36,651 nucleotides of DNA from Clostridiaceae bacterium. GTDB taxonomy: Bacteria > Bacillota > Clostridia > Oscillospirales > Acutalibacteraceae. The translations under genes and the position numbers were made by a program. This document shows positions 23,717-32,513 of this stretch, piece by piece. The stretch spans positions 1-36,651 of the forward strand of contig JAEDGF010000011.1 in NCBI GenBank assembly GCA_016297645.1. The letters are read 5' to 3'. The first letter of the stretch is position 1, and every line of letters starts with the position of its first letter. Below the pieces are notes generated by a model, which searched no databases, was not told the origin of the DNA, and saw only the letters and a list, made by a program, of their open reading frames with translations.

Positions 23717-23914
23717 TTATTTCTTTTTGTAATACAACATACAATGGCAATAGCCTTCAAAATTCGGGTCTTTTATCTGTTCGCGAAACTCACGGCACAT
23801 ACATTTGTTGTCATCCGTTCTGTCGCGGCGGCATGGGCAGTACCCTCCGGTTCTTTTAAGACCCTCCTTAACGGTATCAACAATTTCCTTATTGGGATTT
23901 AATGTTATCTGCAT
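23717..23914 (-). CDS. Ferredoxin:thioredoxin reductase catalytic-domain-like protein
   Basis: This 65-residue protein has six cysteines in three C-x-C pairs: C26-P-C28, C38-M-C40 and C56-H-C58. This is the arrangement of the catalytic subunit of ferredoxin:thioredoxin reductase, in which four cysteines bind a 4Fe-4S cluster and two form a redox disulfide. By analogy C28 and C58 would be the redox pair. Spacing differs from the cyanobacterial enzyme, in which the long gap comes first. GAGGA precedes the ATG. It stands eight bases after the transporter stop and 13 before thioredoxin, which supports a role in reducing that thioredoxin. No FTR variable subunit is encoded nearby. Confidence 0.82.
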   Translation of the reverse strand: MQITLNPNKEIVDTVKEGLKRTGGYCPCRRDRTDDNKCMCREFREQIKDPNFEGYCHCMLYYKKK

Positions 23915-23922
23915 ATTTTTCC

Positions 23923-25425
23923 TCAGCTTTCGGCTGCGGCAGCGTCGTCTGCCGCCTGCATTCTTTCACCTCTGCGCTTCATAAGCTCCTCGTTCATCGG
24001 AGCGAGCTTCTTTTTGGAGAGCGGATAAACAGCCGTGAGAATAAGAATAAGCGTATAGACAACAGCAGGTACGATAGTGCATATACGGTAAATATTGTGT
24101 CCTACCGAGCCTTTTGCGGTTGAAACTTCATTTTTGACCTTGTCGCTGTATCCCGTAAATTTAAGAAGCTGCATTCCGCCGGAATCGGCAATTGTCTGAC
24201 CGAGCTTACGCGCGAAGGTGTAAACGGCGTATATTGCGCTCTCGTTTTTGACTCCGGTTTTAAGCTCCTGATAGTCGATAACATCCATGACGATAGCCCA
24301 GTTTGTTATGCTCATGAACGAATAACCGAAACCGGTGAGAGCCTGCATTGTAAAGTATACTCCTTTTCCGGGAAGAAATACTGCATTTACAATGCTTGCT
24401 GCGGACGCGATAACGAGTCCGAAAACGCAAAGCTCTTTTTTACCGAACTTCTCAACGAGCTTCGGCATAAACAGTATGAGCGCCGCCATGGGCGCATATG
24501 TGCATATCGTATTGAGAATCGAGAGGTTCGATTCACCGAAATAGTTCTTAAACAGATACTGGTTAAAGGAACCGTATTGAAGCAGTCCGCTAATAAGAAT
24601 ACCGGAGATCATAACAGTCAGGAACGGAATGCTCTTGAACAGCGAGCCGTATGTAAGCTTTATGTCTATCTTTTTCTTTTCCTGAACAGGGCTTAAAACA
24701 CGCTCCCTGGTGGACTTGTAGCAGAAGAAATACGCGGCTGCCGAGAGAACCGAGAACACAACGGCAAGCATGAACGCTCTTTCGCCGTCGAACGCCGAGA
24801 TTTTCTCTCCGGCAGCGTTAAGGGTCTTTTTGTAAATTATAAGCTGACCGACAAGCTGAACGGGAGCACCGCCGACTCCGCCACCGATTGAACGGAAGGT
24901 CGAAAGCAAAGTTCTTCCCTTGGGGTCGTCGGTTATAACGGATGCAAGCGAACCGTAAGGAATATTCATTCCGGTATAGAGCATTCCGAAAGCCGTATAA
25001 GAAATATATGCAAAAATAAGAAGCACTATGTAGCTGTCAATTATCTTGTGCAGATTCATAAAGCACAGGATACAGGACAGCACGAGCGGAATGGCGACGA
25101 CTTTTATGTACGGACGAAACTTGCCTTCGGGCTTCGGACGGCGCGCGTCAACAATAAGTCCCCACAACGGGTCGTTGATCGCGTCCCAGAGCCTTGTGAC
25201 AAGGAACAGAACCGTGATATCGTTCATAACGCGTTCTCTCGACGCTTCGTCCGACATGAATCCGGAAAAAAGCGAGTCTGTATAGAACACTTTAAGGAAT
25301 GTGGAAATAAAGGTCAATACCAAAAGATTGCCGATATCTCCGAACATATACCCTAAGCCCTCTTTGACTCCGATAGCATTCGGATGCCGAAGCGCGGGAG
25401 GCGCAGATGAAGTTTTCTTTTTCAT
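23923..25425 (-). CDS. GPH-family glycoside-pentoside-hexuronide:cation symporter (MFS)
   Basis: The 500-residue protein has about twelve hydrophobic helices and family features of the GPH/MelB group: an early E-G-L-G-Y-M-F-G-D-I-G-N segment, then R-L-W-D-A-I-N-D-P-L-W-G in the first cytoplasmic loop region, and K-F-R-P-Y-I. These proteins import glycosides with Na+ or H+. CAGGAG precedes the ATG. Together with cytoplasmic GH2 and GH29 enzymes it could bring in the oligosaccharides they cleave. It heads an operon with the FTR-like and thioredoxin genes. Confidence 0.9.
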   Translation of the reverse strand: MKKKTSSAPPALRHPNAIGVKEGLGYMFGDIGNLLVLTFISTFLKVFYTDSLFSGFMSDEASRERVMNDITVLFLVTRLWDAINDPLWGLIVDARRPKPEGKFRPYIKVVAIPLVLSCILCFMNLHKIIDSYIVLLIFAYISYTAFGMLYTGMNIPYGSLASVITDDPKGRTLLSTFRSIGGGVGGAPVQLVGQLIIYKKTLNAAGEKISAFDGERAFMLAVVFSVLSAAAYFFCYKSTRERVLSPVQEKKKIDIKLTYGSLFKSIPFLTVMISGILISGLLQYGSFNQYLFKNYFGESNLSILNTICTYAPMAALILFMPKLVEKFGKKELCVFGLVIASAASIVNAVFLPGKGVYFTMQALTGFGYSFMSITNWAIVMDVIDYQELKTGVKNESAIYAVYTFARKLGQTIADSGGMQLLKFTGYSDKVKNEVSTAKGSVGHNIYRICTIVPAVVYTLILILTAVYPLSKKKLAPMNEELMKRRGERMQAADDAAAAES

Positions 25426-25454
25426 TGTATCGCTCCTGTCGAGTTATATATATT

Positions 25455-25483
25455 ATTGTAATATTACAGTTCGCTTCTGTCAA
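25455..25483 (-). promoter_or_regulatory. Promoter of the transporter-thioredoxin operon
   Basis: On the minus strand TTGACA (25478-25483) and TACAAT (25455-25460) are spaced by 17 bases, about 30 bases before the transporter start codon. Confidence 0.8.
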
Positions 25484-25503
25484 TTCAAAGTTGACAATTT
25501 TAC

Positions 25504-25553
25504 CAAAAAAAACTCACGGAAAGCGTTCCGAAATACGCAATCCGTGAGTTTTT
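25504..25553 (-). terminator. Terminator of the secreted phosphoesterase gene
   Basis: ACTCACGGA (25512-25520) pairs with TCCGTGAGT (25541-25549) around a 20-base loop. A- and T-rich DNA flanks it; the longer T run is on the minus strand, just after the phosphoesterase gene. Confidence 0.8.
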
Positions 25554-25574
25554 ATACAGTTTAATGTGCGGTTG

Positions 25575-26615
25575 TCAGCAAATGTGATCTCCGTTGAGTC
25601 TGCCGGGATTTCCTTCTGCGGTGCTGAGGGGTATCTCATAATCGTAAAGAGTATACCACACGCCGGCAGAATAGCTTCTTGCGCGGACAAGCACTTCATC
25701 ATCGTAAACTTCTATAACATAGCCCGTTCCGTTTGCAGCGCGTCCGCGTGTTGAAACATACATATAGGACGGAAGGTTTATAGAATGGAAGCTGCCGTCG
25801 GATTCAACACTGAGGTAGCCGTACACGCCCTCTTGTCCGGGAGCGGTAAAGCCGGAGTGAATATGACCGCTTATGAGGAAAACATCGTCGTATTTTTTTA
25901 GGATATTCTCTATATCGTTGGACTGATCGCCGAATCCGCCCTCGTCGGGATCGGGATCTATTTCGCCCCATGTTCCGGGAAGTCCGTGAGAACCGTTTAT
26001 GGGCCAGTGGCTTATAACAAATACGGGCTTGCCCTTACCGGCTGCCTTTGCCATTTCGGATTCGAGCCATGCTATCTGCTGAGGGCTGATGTAAGCATCT
26101 GTGTGGGTCGATTCGCTTCCGAGAACGATAAAGGTATAACCGTTTATCTCTGTTGTATAGTAAAGCTCGGAGATCTCTCTGCCGGTGATATCCTTGACAT
26201 ATTTAAGGAAATATTCTTTTGTGAGAACGACATCGTCCTCGCCATTCTCGTCCTCAGTCCATGTATCATGGTTGCCGACAGCCATAAGAAGCTCTCTGGC
26301 GGGAGTGTACTTGGCAATGGTTTTCTTGAAAAGCTCGTACTGTTCCAAATAGCCGTGGTCGGTGTTATCGCCCACAAAAACAAGCGCATCAAGCTGCTTT
26401 TCGGCGTTTTGAAGGTCATAGAAGCCGAGTTCGAGCATTCCTGCGCGAATGGCGGAATCGGTAAGGTGCGAATCCGACATTGTGGCAAAGGAAAGGCGTA
26501 CATTTTCCTCGTCTACGGGTTTGATCTTACCGGCGTACTTTCCGAAAAATGCGGAAGTGAAGAAGCAGGTAACAGCCATAAATACCGAAATTATCGTTTT
26601 AATTACTGCGATCAT
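25575..26615 (-). CDS. Secreted calcineurin-like metallophosphoesterase
   Basis: The 346-residue protein starts with a hydrophobic signal segment (about 5-25). The metal-binding motifs then follow in order: S-D-S-H-L near residue 48, V-G-D-N-T-D-H, G-N-H-D-T-W, S-H-W-P and S-G-H-I-H-S. These are the five calcineurin-type blocks, all intact. It would hydrolyse phosphoesters outside the membrane; the substrate is unknown. GAGAGGA lies before the ATG and a consensus promoter before that. The gene is monocistronic with its own terminator. It lies just downstream of recN. Confidence 0.9.
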   Translation of the reverse strand: MIAVIKTIISVFMAVTCFFTSAFFGKYAGKIKPVDEENVRLSFATMSDSHLTDSAIRAGMLELGFYDLQNAEKQLDALVFVGDNTDHGYLEQYELFKKTIAKYTPARELLMAVGNHDTWTEDENGEDDVVLTKEYFLKYVKDITGREISELYYTTEINGYTFIVLGSESTHTDAYISPQQIAWLESEMAKAAGKGKPVFVISHWPINGSHGLPGTWGEIDPDPDEGGFGDQSNDIENILKKYDDVFLISGHIHSGFTAPGQEGVYGYLSVESDGSFHSINLPSYMYVSTRGRAANGTGYVIEVYDDEVLVRARSYSAGVWYTLYDYEIPLSTAEGNPGRLNGDHIC

Positions 26616-26645
26616 TTTTCATTTCCTCTCTAACTTTGTATTTTA

Positions 26646-26674
26646 ATTATAGTTGATACACGAAACTTTGTCAA
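26646..26674 (-). promoter_or_regulatory. Consensus promoter of the secreted phosphoesterase gene
   Basis: On the minus strand TTGACA (26669-26674) and TATAAT (26646-26651) are perfect and spaced by 17 bases. Confidence 0.9.
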
Positions 26675-26748
26675 ACGAAAAGGGTGAGTATGACAAAACT
26701 AATCTCAAAAAAATGTGTGTTTACCTAGATTTTTTATGAATACCGCCG

Positions 26749-28455
26749 TTATTTTTTGCTTTTCTCCTTCAAGAGCTCGGCTTTCGCCGTGTTCGCCTCG
26801 TCAATCATCTGTTCACCCGAGGAAAGCTGCACCGGCGTAAAATCGACACCGAAGGTAATTCGTGCCAGCTCCGCTGCTCTTTTATCGGGCGGAAGAATCT
26901 CTGCACGGGTAAAGGTCTTTCCGTTTTCAACGGACTTTGAAAGAAAGATGTGTTCGTCCGCAAAAGCAGCGATACGCGAAAGATGTGTTATGCACAAAAC
27001 CTGTGTGCGAAGCGAAACGCTTGCAAGCTTAACGGCGATTTTTCCTGCCGCCGAGCCGCTCACGCCCGTGTCGATCTCGTCAAAAATGAGAGTTCCCACT
27101 CCGTCAGAGCCTACAAGTACATTTTTTACGGCAAGCATTACGCGCGACAATTCGCCGCCGGACGCAGTTTTTCCGAGAGGCTTCGGCTCCTCACCCGGGT
27201 TTGCCGAAATGAGAAACTGAATCTCATCCGTGCCGTTTTCGCAGAGCGGCACTTCCTTTATTTCCGTGATAAAACGCACGCGCGGCATATCGAGAAAGCG
27301 CAGCTCGTTTTCAATTGCGGTGCAAAGTGACGCTGCGGCTTTTCGGCGGACTGACGACAGCTCGGCAGCCTTTTTCTCCGCACGGCAGAGAACCTCGGAA
27401 TACTCCTTTTCAAGCTTCTCTTTCTGCTCCTCCGCATGGGTAATACCGTCAAGAGAAACCCTTGCACTGTCGAGGAAATCGAGCATTTCTTCTTCCGTTT
27501 CGCCGTACTTCTTCGACAATTTATAGAGAACATCAAGTCTTTCTTCAATCTCGTTTATATCGCCGCCGATACCGTCAAGCTGACCGAGAACATCGTCTAT
27601 TACAACGGCGATCTCATTCACGGTGTCGTATGCGGAATTCAGCGAATCGAATACCGGTTCGAGTCCGTGTGCCGCGCCGGTAACACCTCCGACATACCCG
27701 GCAGCCGCCGAAATAAGCCCGGCAGCACCTGCCCTGTCGTCCTCACCGAGCAGTGACGCAAGTGCGGAGGACAGTGCATTTTTCAGCTTCTGCGAATTTT
27801 CAAGTATACTCTTTTTTTTGTCGAGCTCCTTTTTCTCTCCGATACGAATATCCGCATTTTCAAGTTCGTTTATCTGATAGGACAGCAGATCGGCTTCACG
27901 CGCCTTTTGAGCTTCGTCCGTCATAAGTGATCTGAGTTTTGATTTTATGCTGCAAAGCTTTTCATACTCCGCTGAATATTCAGCCTTCAAGCCTTCGTCC
28001 CCGGCATAATCGTCCACGAAGGACAGATGCCGCGACGGGTCAAGCAGCTGCTGGTTATCGCGCTGCCCGTGGATATTGATAAGCGCCGACGCTATTGCGC
28101 GGAGCATTCCCACCGTTACGGTCATTCCGTTTATGCGGCAGGCATTTTTGCCGTCGCGGTAAAGACGGCGCTGAATGAGAAGCGTGCCGTCCTCCTCGCA
28201 CGGGATTCCGCTTTCGGAGAGCTTCGTTCTTACCTCCTCAGATATATCGGCGAACAGCGCAGTCACACAGGCACTGCCCTCACCCGTTCTTATGAGGTCG
28301 CGCGAGGTCTTTTCGCCGGTTACGGCATTTATTGAATCTACAAGAACCGATTTGCCGGCACCGGTTTCACCGGTAAGCACATTAAGCCCTTCCGAAAAAT
28401 CCACGGAGAGCCTTTCAATGGTGGCTATATTTTCAATTTGCAGATTTTTAAGCAT
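26749..28455 (-). CDS. recN: DNA repair protein RecN
   Basis: RecN is an SMC-like ATPase acting early in double-strand-break repair. The 568-residue protein shows the Walker A motif G-E-T-G-A-G-K-S at residues 29-36, a long coiled-coil middle, and a Walker B region I-F-D-E-I-D-T-G-V-S-G near residue 460. The start is three bases after the argR stop without a strong ribosome binding site of its own, which suggests translation coupled to argR. It is the last gene of the operon; no clear hairpin terminator is visible after it. In many Clostridia argR-recN is followed by spoIVB and spo0A, which are absent here. Confidence 0.97.
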   Translation of the reverse strand: MLKNLQIENIATIERLSVDFSEGLNVLTGETGAGKSVLVDSINAVTGEKTSRDLIRTGEGSACVTALFADISEEVRTKLSESGIPCEEDGTLLIQRRLYRDGKNACRINGMTVTVGMLRAIASALINIHGQRDNQQLLDPSRHLSFVDDYAGDEGLKAEYSAEYEKLCSIKSKLRSLMTDEAQKAREADLLSYQINELENADIRIGEKKELDKKKSILENSQKLKNALSSALASLLGEDDRAGAAGLISAAAGYVGGVTGAAHGLEPVFDSLNSAYDTVNEIAVVIDDVLGQLDGIGGDINEIEERLDVLYKLSKKYGETEEEMLDFLDSARVSLDGITHAEEQKEKLEKEYSEVLCRAEKKAAELSSVRRKAAASLCTAIENELRFLDMPRVRFITEIKEVPLCENGTDEIQFLISANPGEEPKPLGKTASGGELSRVMLAVKNVLVGSDGVGTLIFDEIDTGVSGSAAGKIAVKLASVSLRTQVLCITHLSRIAAFADEHIFLSKSVENGKTFTRAEILPPDKRAAELARITFGVDFTPVQLSSGEQMIDEANTAKAELLKEKSKK

Positions 28456-28458
28456 TTT

Positions 28459-28911
28459 TTACAGTCCCAAAATAGAATCGAGTTTTTTCCTGACGGCAAC
28501 AGCGGAGGCAGCGGAGTAGCACAATACAAAAATCGTGTCGTCACCCGCAAGTGTTCCCGCAACTCCGTCAAGTCCTATCGAATCAAGCGCGGCGCACGCT
28601 GCCTGTGCAGTTCCCACATGGCATTTGAGAACCACCGTATTGACCGCAACATCGGTGCTTATTGCAGCGCCGACAAGAATGGACATATATTTCGGTGAAT
28701 TTTCCTCCGGTGAACGCGAAGGAAGAAAATACCGATATTCGCCGTCCTGCGCGGGGCGCTTGACGATGCGAAGCTCTTTTATGTCACGCGATACGGTCGC
28801 CTGAGTTACATTTATACCCATTTTCAACAAGCTGTCGAGCAGTTCTTCCTGAGTGCCGATACTGTTTTGTTCAATGAGTTCTGCAATAATGGTTTGTCTG
28901 TTTTTTTTCAT
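28459..28911 (-). CDS. argR: Arginine repressor
   Basis: The 150-residue protein has an N-terminal winged helix with T-Q-E-E-L-L-D-S-L and N-V-T-Q-A-T-V-S-R-D-I-K-E-L. The C-terminal oligomerisation and arginine-binding domain carries G-T-L-A-G-D-D-T-I. Hexameric ArgR represses arginine synthesis and controls catabolism. The start at 28911 follows GAAAGGA nine bases upstream; an upstream in-frame codon adds six residues but lacks support. It lies between nadK and recN, the usual Firmicutes order. Confidence 0.96.
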   Translation of the reverse strand: MKKNRQTIIAELIEQNSIGTQEELLDSLLKMGINVTQATVSRDIKELRIVKRPAQDGEYRYFLPSRSPEENSPKYMSILVGAAISTDVAVNTVVLKCHVGTAQAACAALDSIGLDGVAGTLAGDDTIFVLCYSAASAVAVRKKLDSILGL

Positions 28912-28925
28912 GAGAACAAATCCTT

Positions 28926-29786
28926 TCACTTTTTCAGCTCGGTCTTTCGGTTGAGAACATCAACAAAGTTATCGGGCTTTATGGAAATAAGGTCAACAAA
29001 AGCGTCTGATTTACGGATGGTCACAATATCACCTTTTTTTAACGGAACGGTTTCGCCGCCGTCACACGAGAATCCGGTGTTTGCCCCGGCTTTAACGGGC
29101 GTACAGCGGATATCAAATACAACATCCGATGAGAAAATATACGGTCGCGACACAAGCGAATGCGGACATATCGGAGTTACGAGCACCGCTTCAAGGGTTG
29201 GTTCGAGAATCGGACCGCCTGCCGACATCGAATAAGCAGTCGAGCCGGTCGGTGTTGCGATTATGACGCCGTCCGCAATATAATCGGCTGTCGGTCTGCC
29301 GTCGGCACAGACGGAAACCTCACACAATGCAATATCGGTGCCTCTGCCGAAAACAACATCATTAAGGCAGTTTTCGGACATTACATTTTTTCCGTCACGG
29401 ATAAGCCCGGCACGGAGCATCATCCTTCTGCAAACGAAATACTCCCCCGTTAAAAGCCGTGACAGCAAACCGGTTTCATCTGCATCGAGTCCGCAAAGAT
29501 ACGCGAGTCTGCCGGCATTTATACCGAGAATTTTTTTTCTGTATTTCGCGGCAATTTTAGCTGCACGCATAACAGAGCCGTCGCCGCCCACGGAAATTAT
29601 AAAATCACAGGACTCAAAAAGGCGTTCCGGCTCGGAAAAACCGGCCCCGTCAAGTCCGCTGAGCGATTGTCTTAGCTCATCTTCAAAAAATACCTCGGCA
29701 CCGAGAGCTTTAAGCTCACGGCACGCCGCCGCGGTAACTTCAAGCGCGCGTTCACGCGTCAGATTCGGAACAACGGCGATCTTCAT
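28926..29786 (-). CDS. nadK: NAD kinase
   Basis: NAD kinase phosphorylates NAD to NADP. The 286-residue protein has the catalytic G-G-D-G-S at residues 67-71 (usually GGDGT), N-D-V-V within the active site, and the C-terminal landmark T-P-T-G-S-T-A-Y-S-x-S-A-G-G-P. A strong GGAGGAG precedes the start. It lies 25 bases after tlyA and 14 before argR in the same operon, the standard Clostridia arrangement. Confidence 0.95.
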   Translation of the reverse strand: MKIAVVPNLTRERALEVTAAACRELKALGAEVFFEDELRQSLSGLDGAGFSEPERLFESCDFIISVGGDGSVMRAAKIAAKYRKKILGINAGRLAYLCGLDADETGLLSRLLTGEYFVCRRMMLRAGLIRDGKNVMSENCLNDVVFGRGTDIALCEVSVCADGRPTADYIADGVIIATPTGSTAYSMSAGGPILEPTLEAVLVTPICPHSLVSRPYIFSSDVVFDIRCTPVKAGANTGFSCDGGETVPLKKGDIVTIRKSDAFVDLISIKPDNFVDVLNRKTELKK

Positions 29787-29811
29787 TTTTACTCCTCCCG
29801 TATTATCCGTA

Positions 29812-30633
29812 TTATGTAAGGCTCACAGCCTGTGTTTTATTAAGCTCGGCGTGCGACGCTTCAACGATATCCGCTGCGTTTATCTCCGCTTCGTCAACCG
29901 GGTGTTTCGAAAGATACATCAGGTATTCAATATTCCCCTCCGGTCCCTTTATCGGGGAAAAATCAAGTCCGGCAACCTTGAAACCGCACTCCCGTGCAAA
30001 TGATACTATGTTATTTACTACTTCGACATGCGTGCTTTTTTCACGCACTACACCTTTTTTGCCGACTTTTTCCCTGCCGGCTTCGAACTGCGGTTTAATA
30101 AGGCACACGCCTTCGCCGCTGTCTTTGAGCAGTTCAAACAGCACCGGCAAAACGAGCCGCAACGAAATAAATGACACATCGACCGACGCGAAATCCGCGC
30201 CCTCACCTATCATATCGGGCGTAACATATCTTATATTCGTGCGCTCCATATTTACGACACGGCTGTCGCTGCGTATCTTCCATGCAAGCTGTCCGTAGCC
30301 GACATCTATACAGTACACCTTTGTCGCGCCGTTTTGAAGCATACAGTCGGTAAATCCGCCGGTAGACGCGCCTATGTCCATACAAACCTTACCTTGAAGC
30401 GAGATCGGGAACACCTGCATTGCCTTTTTGAGCTTATAACCGCCGCGGCTGACAAATTCCATTCCGCCCCTGACTTCAACAGACGCATCGGGCTTGACAG
30501 TATCGCCGGGCTTCGACGCTTTCATTCCGTTCACATAGACCAATCCCGCCATGACTGACGCTTTGGCTTTCTCGCGGCTTTCAAAAAAGCCGTTGTCAAA
30601 AAGGTATTGGTCGAGTCTTTTTTTCTCTGTCAT
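29812..30633 (-). CDS. tlyA: TlyA-family rRNA 2'-O-methyltransferase
   Basis: The 273-residue protein has an N-terminal S4 RNA-binding domain (about 5-65: R-L-D-Q-Y-L, then A-G-L-V-Y-V-N-G) and a C-terminal FtsJ-like methyltransferase domain. The SAM motif D-I-G-A-S-T-G-G-F-T-D is near residue 86, the D-V-S-F-I-S-L-R catalytic stretch near 145, and I-K-P-Q-F-E-A-G-R after it. TlyA methylates ribosomal RNA cytidines in Mycobacterium and Thermus. The start overlaps the dxs stop by four bases (ATGA). Confidence 0.94.
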   Translation of the reverse strand: MTEKKRLDQYLFDNGFFESREKAKASVMAGLVYVNGMKASKPGDTVKPDASVEVRGGMEFVSRGGYKLKKAMQVFPISLQGKVCMDIGASTGGFTDCMLQNGATKVYCIDVGYGQLAWKIRSDSRVVNMERTNIRYVTPDMIGEGADFASVDVSFISLRLVLPVLFELLKDSGEGVCLIKPQFEAGREKVGKKGVVREKSTHVEVVNNIVSFARECGFKVAGLDFSPIKGPEGNIEYLMYLSKHPVDEAEINAADIVEASHAELNKTQAVSLT

Positions 30634-32498
30634 TCCGATCTTCCTTCAAGAATTTTCTGCACTATATGCACTTCGTCGAGTCCGTAATGCGCCATAAGAC
30701 CTTTTATGGAGTTCTGCTTCGGAAATTCTCCGGACACGGCTGTAAGATAATACTTGCCGGTATAGCCGAATTTAAAGAGCTTGTCCGCAAAGGTTTCCCC
30801 GATTCCGCCGAAGCGCTGTCCTTCCTCGAAGAAGTATATCGCGGCGCTGTCCGTAATTTTTTTCACCGCTTCGTTTGATATGGGCTTTATTGTGTTGAGT
30901 TTCAAAAGCTTTATGTTTATCCCGTGCTCGGCAAGGCGGCGCTTTGCTCCGCACGCCTCGGCAAAAACTCTGCCGTAGCACACAACGGTTATTTCGGCAT
31001 TCTCATCGCCGTAAAAATCATAATCGCAATCGGAACACACGAAGTCGTCCGGCAACTCCGGCTCAATTCCGCGCGGATAACGCACGGCAACGGGGCCGTC
31101 TGTGTGATACAGTGCCTTTATAAAGCACTGTTCCAATTCGCAGAACGAGGTAGGCGACATTACCGTTATATCCGGAATGGAATTAAGAAATGCCGCGTCA
31201 AATATCCCGTGATGAGATTCGCCGTCCGCCCCTACAAAGCCCGCGCGGTCAACGGCGAATACGATTTTCAACTTCTGCATTGCGCAGTCATGTATTATCT
31301 GGTCATACGCCCTCTGTAAAAATGTAGAGTAGACCGCAAACACGGGCAGCATTCCTCCGCGAGAAAGTCCGGCGGCAAAGGTCGCCGCGTGCTGCTCGGC
31401 AATTCCGACATCGAAAAAGCGTTCGGGAAACATCTCGCTGTACTTTTTCAGTCCAGTACCGAGTGCCATCGCCGCCGTAATACAGCAAATGCGTTTATCT
31501 TTTTCTGCCGCGGCGGTTATAAATTCGCCGAATCTGTCCGAAAAGCTCGGTTCACTGTAAATCGGTTCTCCCGAATCAAGGTCAAAAGCGGACACGCCGT
31601 GGAATTCGTCCGGCGAATTCTCGGCAAAGCCGTACCCCTTACCTTTTGTCGTGTTTATGTGAAGAACCACCGGGTAGTCGGCTTCGATTGCGCCTTCAAG
31701 AGCATCGCAGAGATGGTCTATATTATGCCCGTCGATGGGCCCCATGTATCTGAACCCGAGTTCCTCAAACATGGTCGAGTTATAAACTCTGTTTTTAATG
31801 ATTGTTTTAACTCGGTACAGTCCCCGTGCAAGCGACTTTCCTACGAGGGGAATGTGATTGAGCACATTTTCCGTTTTTGCTTTCAGCCGGAAATAACGCG
31901 GATTCGCCTTGATAACGGCAAGGTATCTCGCAAGCGCCCCGACATTTTTTGAGATAGACATCTCATTATCGTTGAGAATAACTATAAGCTTCGTGCCCTT
32001 GCCGGCACGACCGGCGTTATTGAGAGCTTCATATACCATTCCGCCGGTAAACGCGCCGTCTCCTATGACGGCTATCGTGTAATATTTTTTGTTTTTCAGT
32101 TTGTTGGCGGCTGCAATTCCGTACGCCGCCGAGAGAGCAACGCTTGAATGTCCGCCGGACATGATGTCGTGTTCGCTCTCGTTTCTGCGAGTAAAACCGG
32201 ATATTCCGCCGGGCGTTCTTATCGTTTCGAAATCGGAGAATCTGCCCGTGAGCATTTTGTGGACATAACACTGATGCCCGACATCCCACACGATCTTGTC
32301 ACGCGGTGAATTAAACACACGGTGCAACGCAATGGAAAGCTCTACAACACCGAGATTTGACGCGAGATGTCCGCCGTTTTTCGAAACTGTTTTTATCAGT
32401 TCTTCTCTTATCTCGTCGGCAAGCTCCGGCAAATCCTTGTCATCAAGCTTCTTTAAATCGGACGGACTTCTGATTTTACTTAAAAACTTATATTCCAC
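30630..32498 (-). CDS. dxs: 1-deoxy-D-xylulose-5-phosphate synthase
   Basis: Dxs condenses pyruvate with glyceraldehyde 3-phosphate, the first step of the MEP isoprenoid pathway. The 622-residue protein has the family motifs W-D-V-G-H-Q-C-Y, G-D-G-A-F-T-G-G-M with the thiamine-diphosphate N-D-N motif in L-N-D-N-E-M-S-I-S, and D-R-A-G-F-V-G-A-D-G-E-S-H-H-G. It starts with GTG, preceded by GGCGGG, 15 bases after ispA. The pair supplies and elongates isoprenoid units. Confidence 0.97.
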   Translation of the reverse strand: MEYKFLSKIRSPSDLKKLDDKDLPELADEIREELIKTVSKNGGHLASNLGVVELSIALHRVFNSPRDKIVWDVGHQCYVHKMLTGRFSDFETIRTPGGISGFTRRNESEHDIMSGGHSSVALSAAYGIAAANKLKNKKYYTIAVIGDGAFTGGMVYEALNNAGRAGKGTKLIVILNDNEMSISKNVGALARYLAVIKANPRYFRLKAKTENVLNHIPLVGKSLARGLYRVKTIIKNRVYNSTMFEELGFRYMGPIDGHNIDHLCDALEGAIEADYPVVLHINTTKGKGYGFAENSPDEFHGVSAFDLDSGEPIYSEPSFSDRFGEFITAAAEKDKRICCITAAMALGTGLKKYSEMFPERFFDVGIAEQHAATFAAGLSRGGMLPVFAVYSTFLQRAYDQIIHDCAMQKLKIVFAVDRAGFVGADGESHHGIFDAAFLNSIPDITVMSPTSFCELEQCFIKALYHTDGPVAVRYPRGIEPELPDDFVCSDCDYDFYGDENAEITVVCYGRVFAEACGAKRRLAEHGINIKLLKLNTIKPISNEAVKKITDSAAIYFFEEGQRFGGIGETFADKLFKFGYTGKYYLTAVSGEFPKQNSIKGLMAHYGLDEVHIVQKILEGRSE

Positions 32499-32513
32499 TT
32501 TTTTCCCGCCTGT

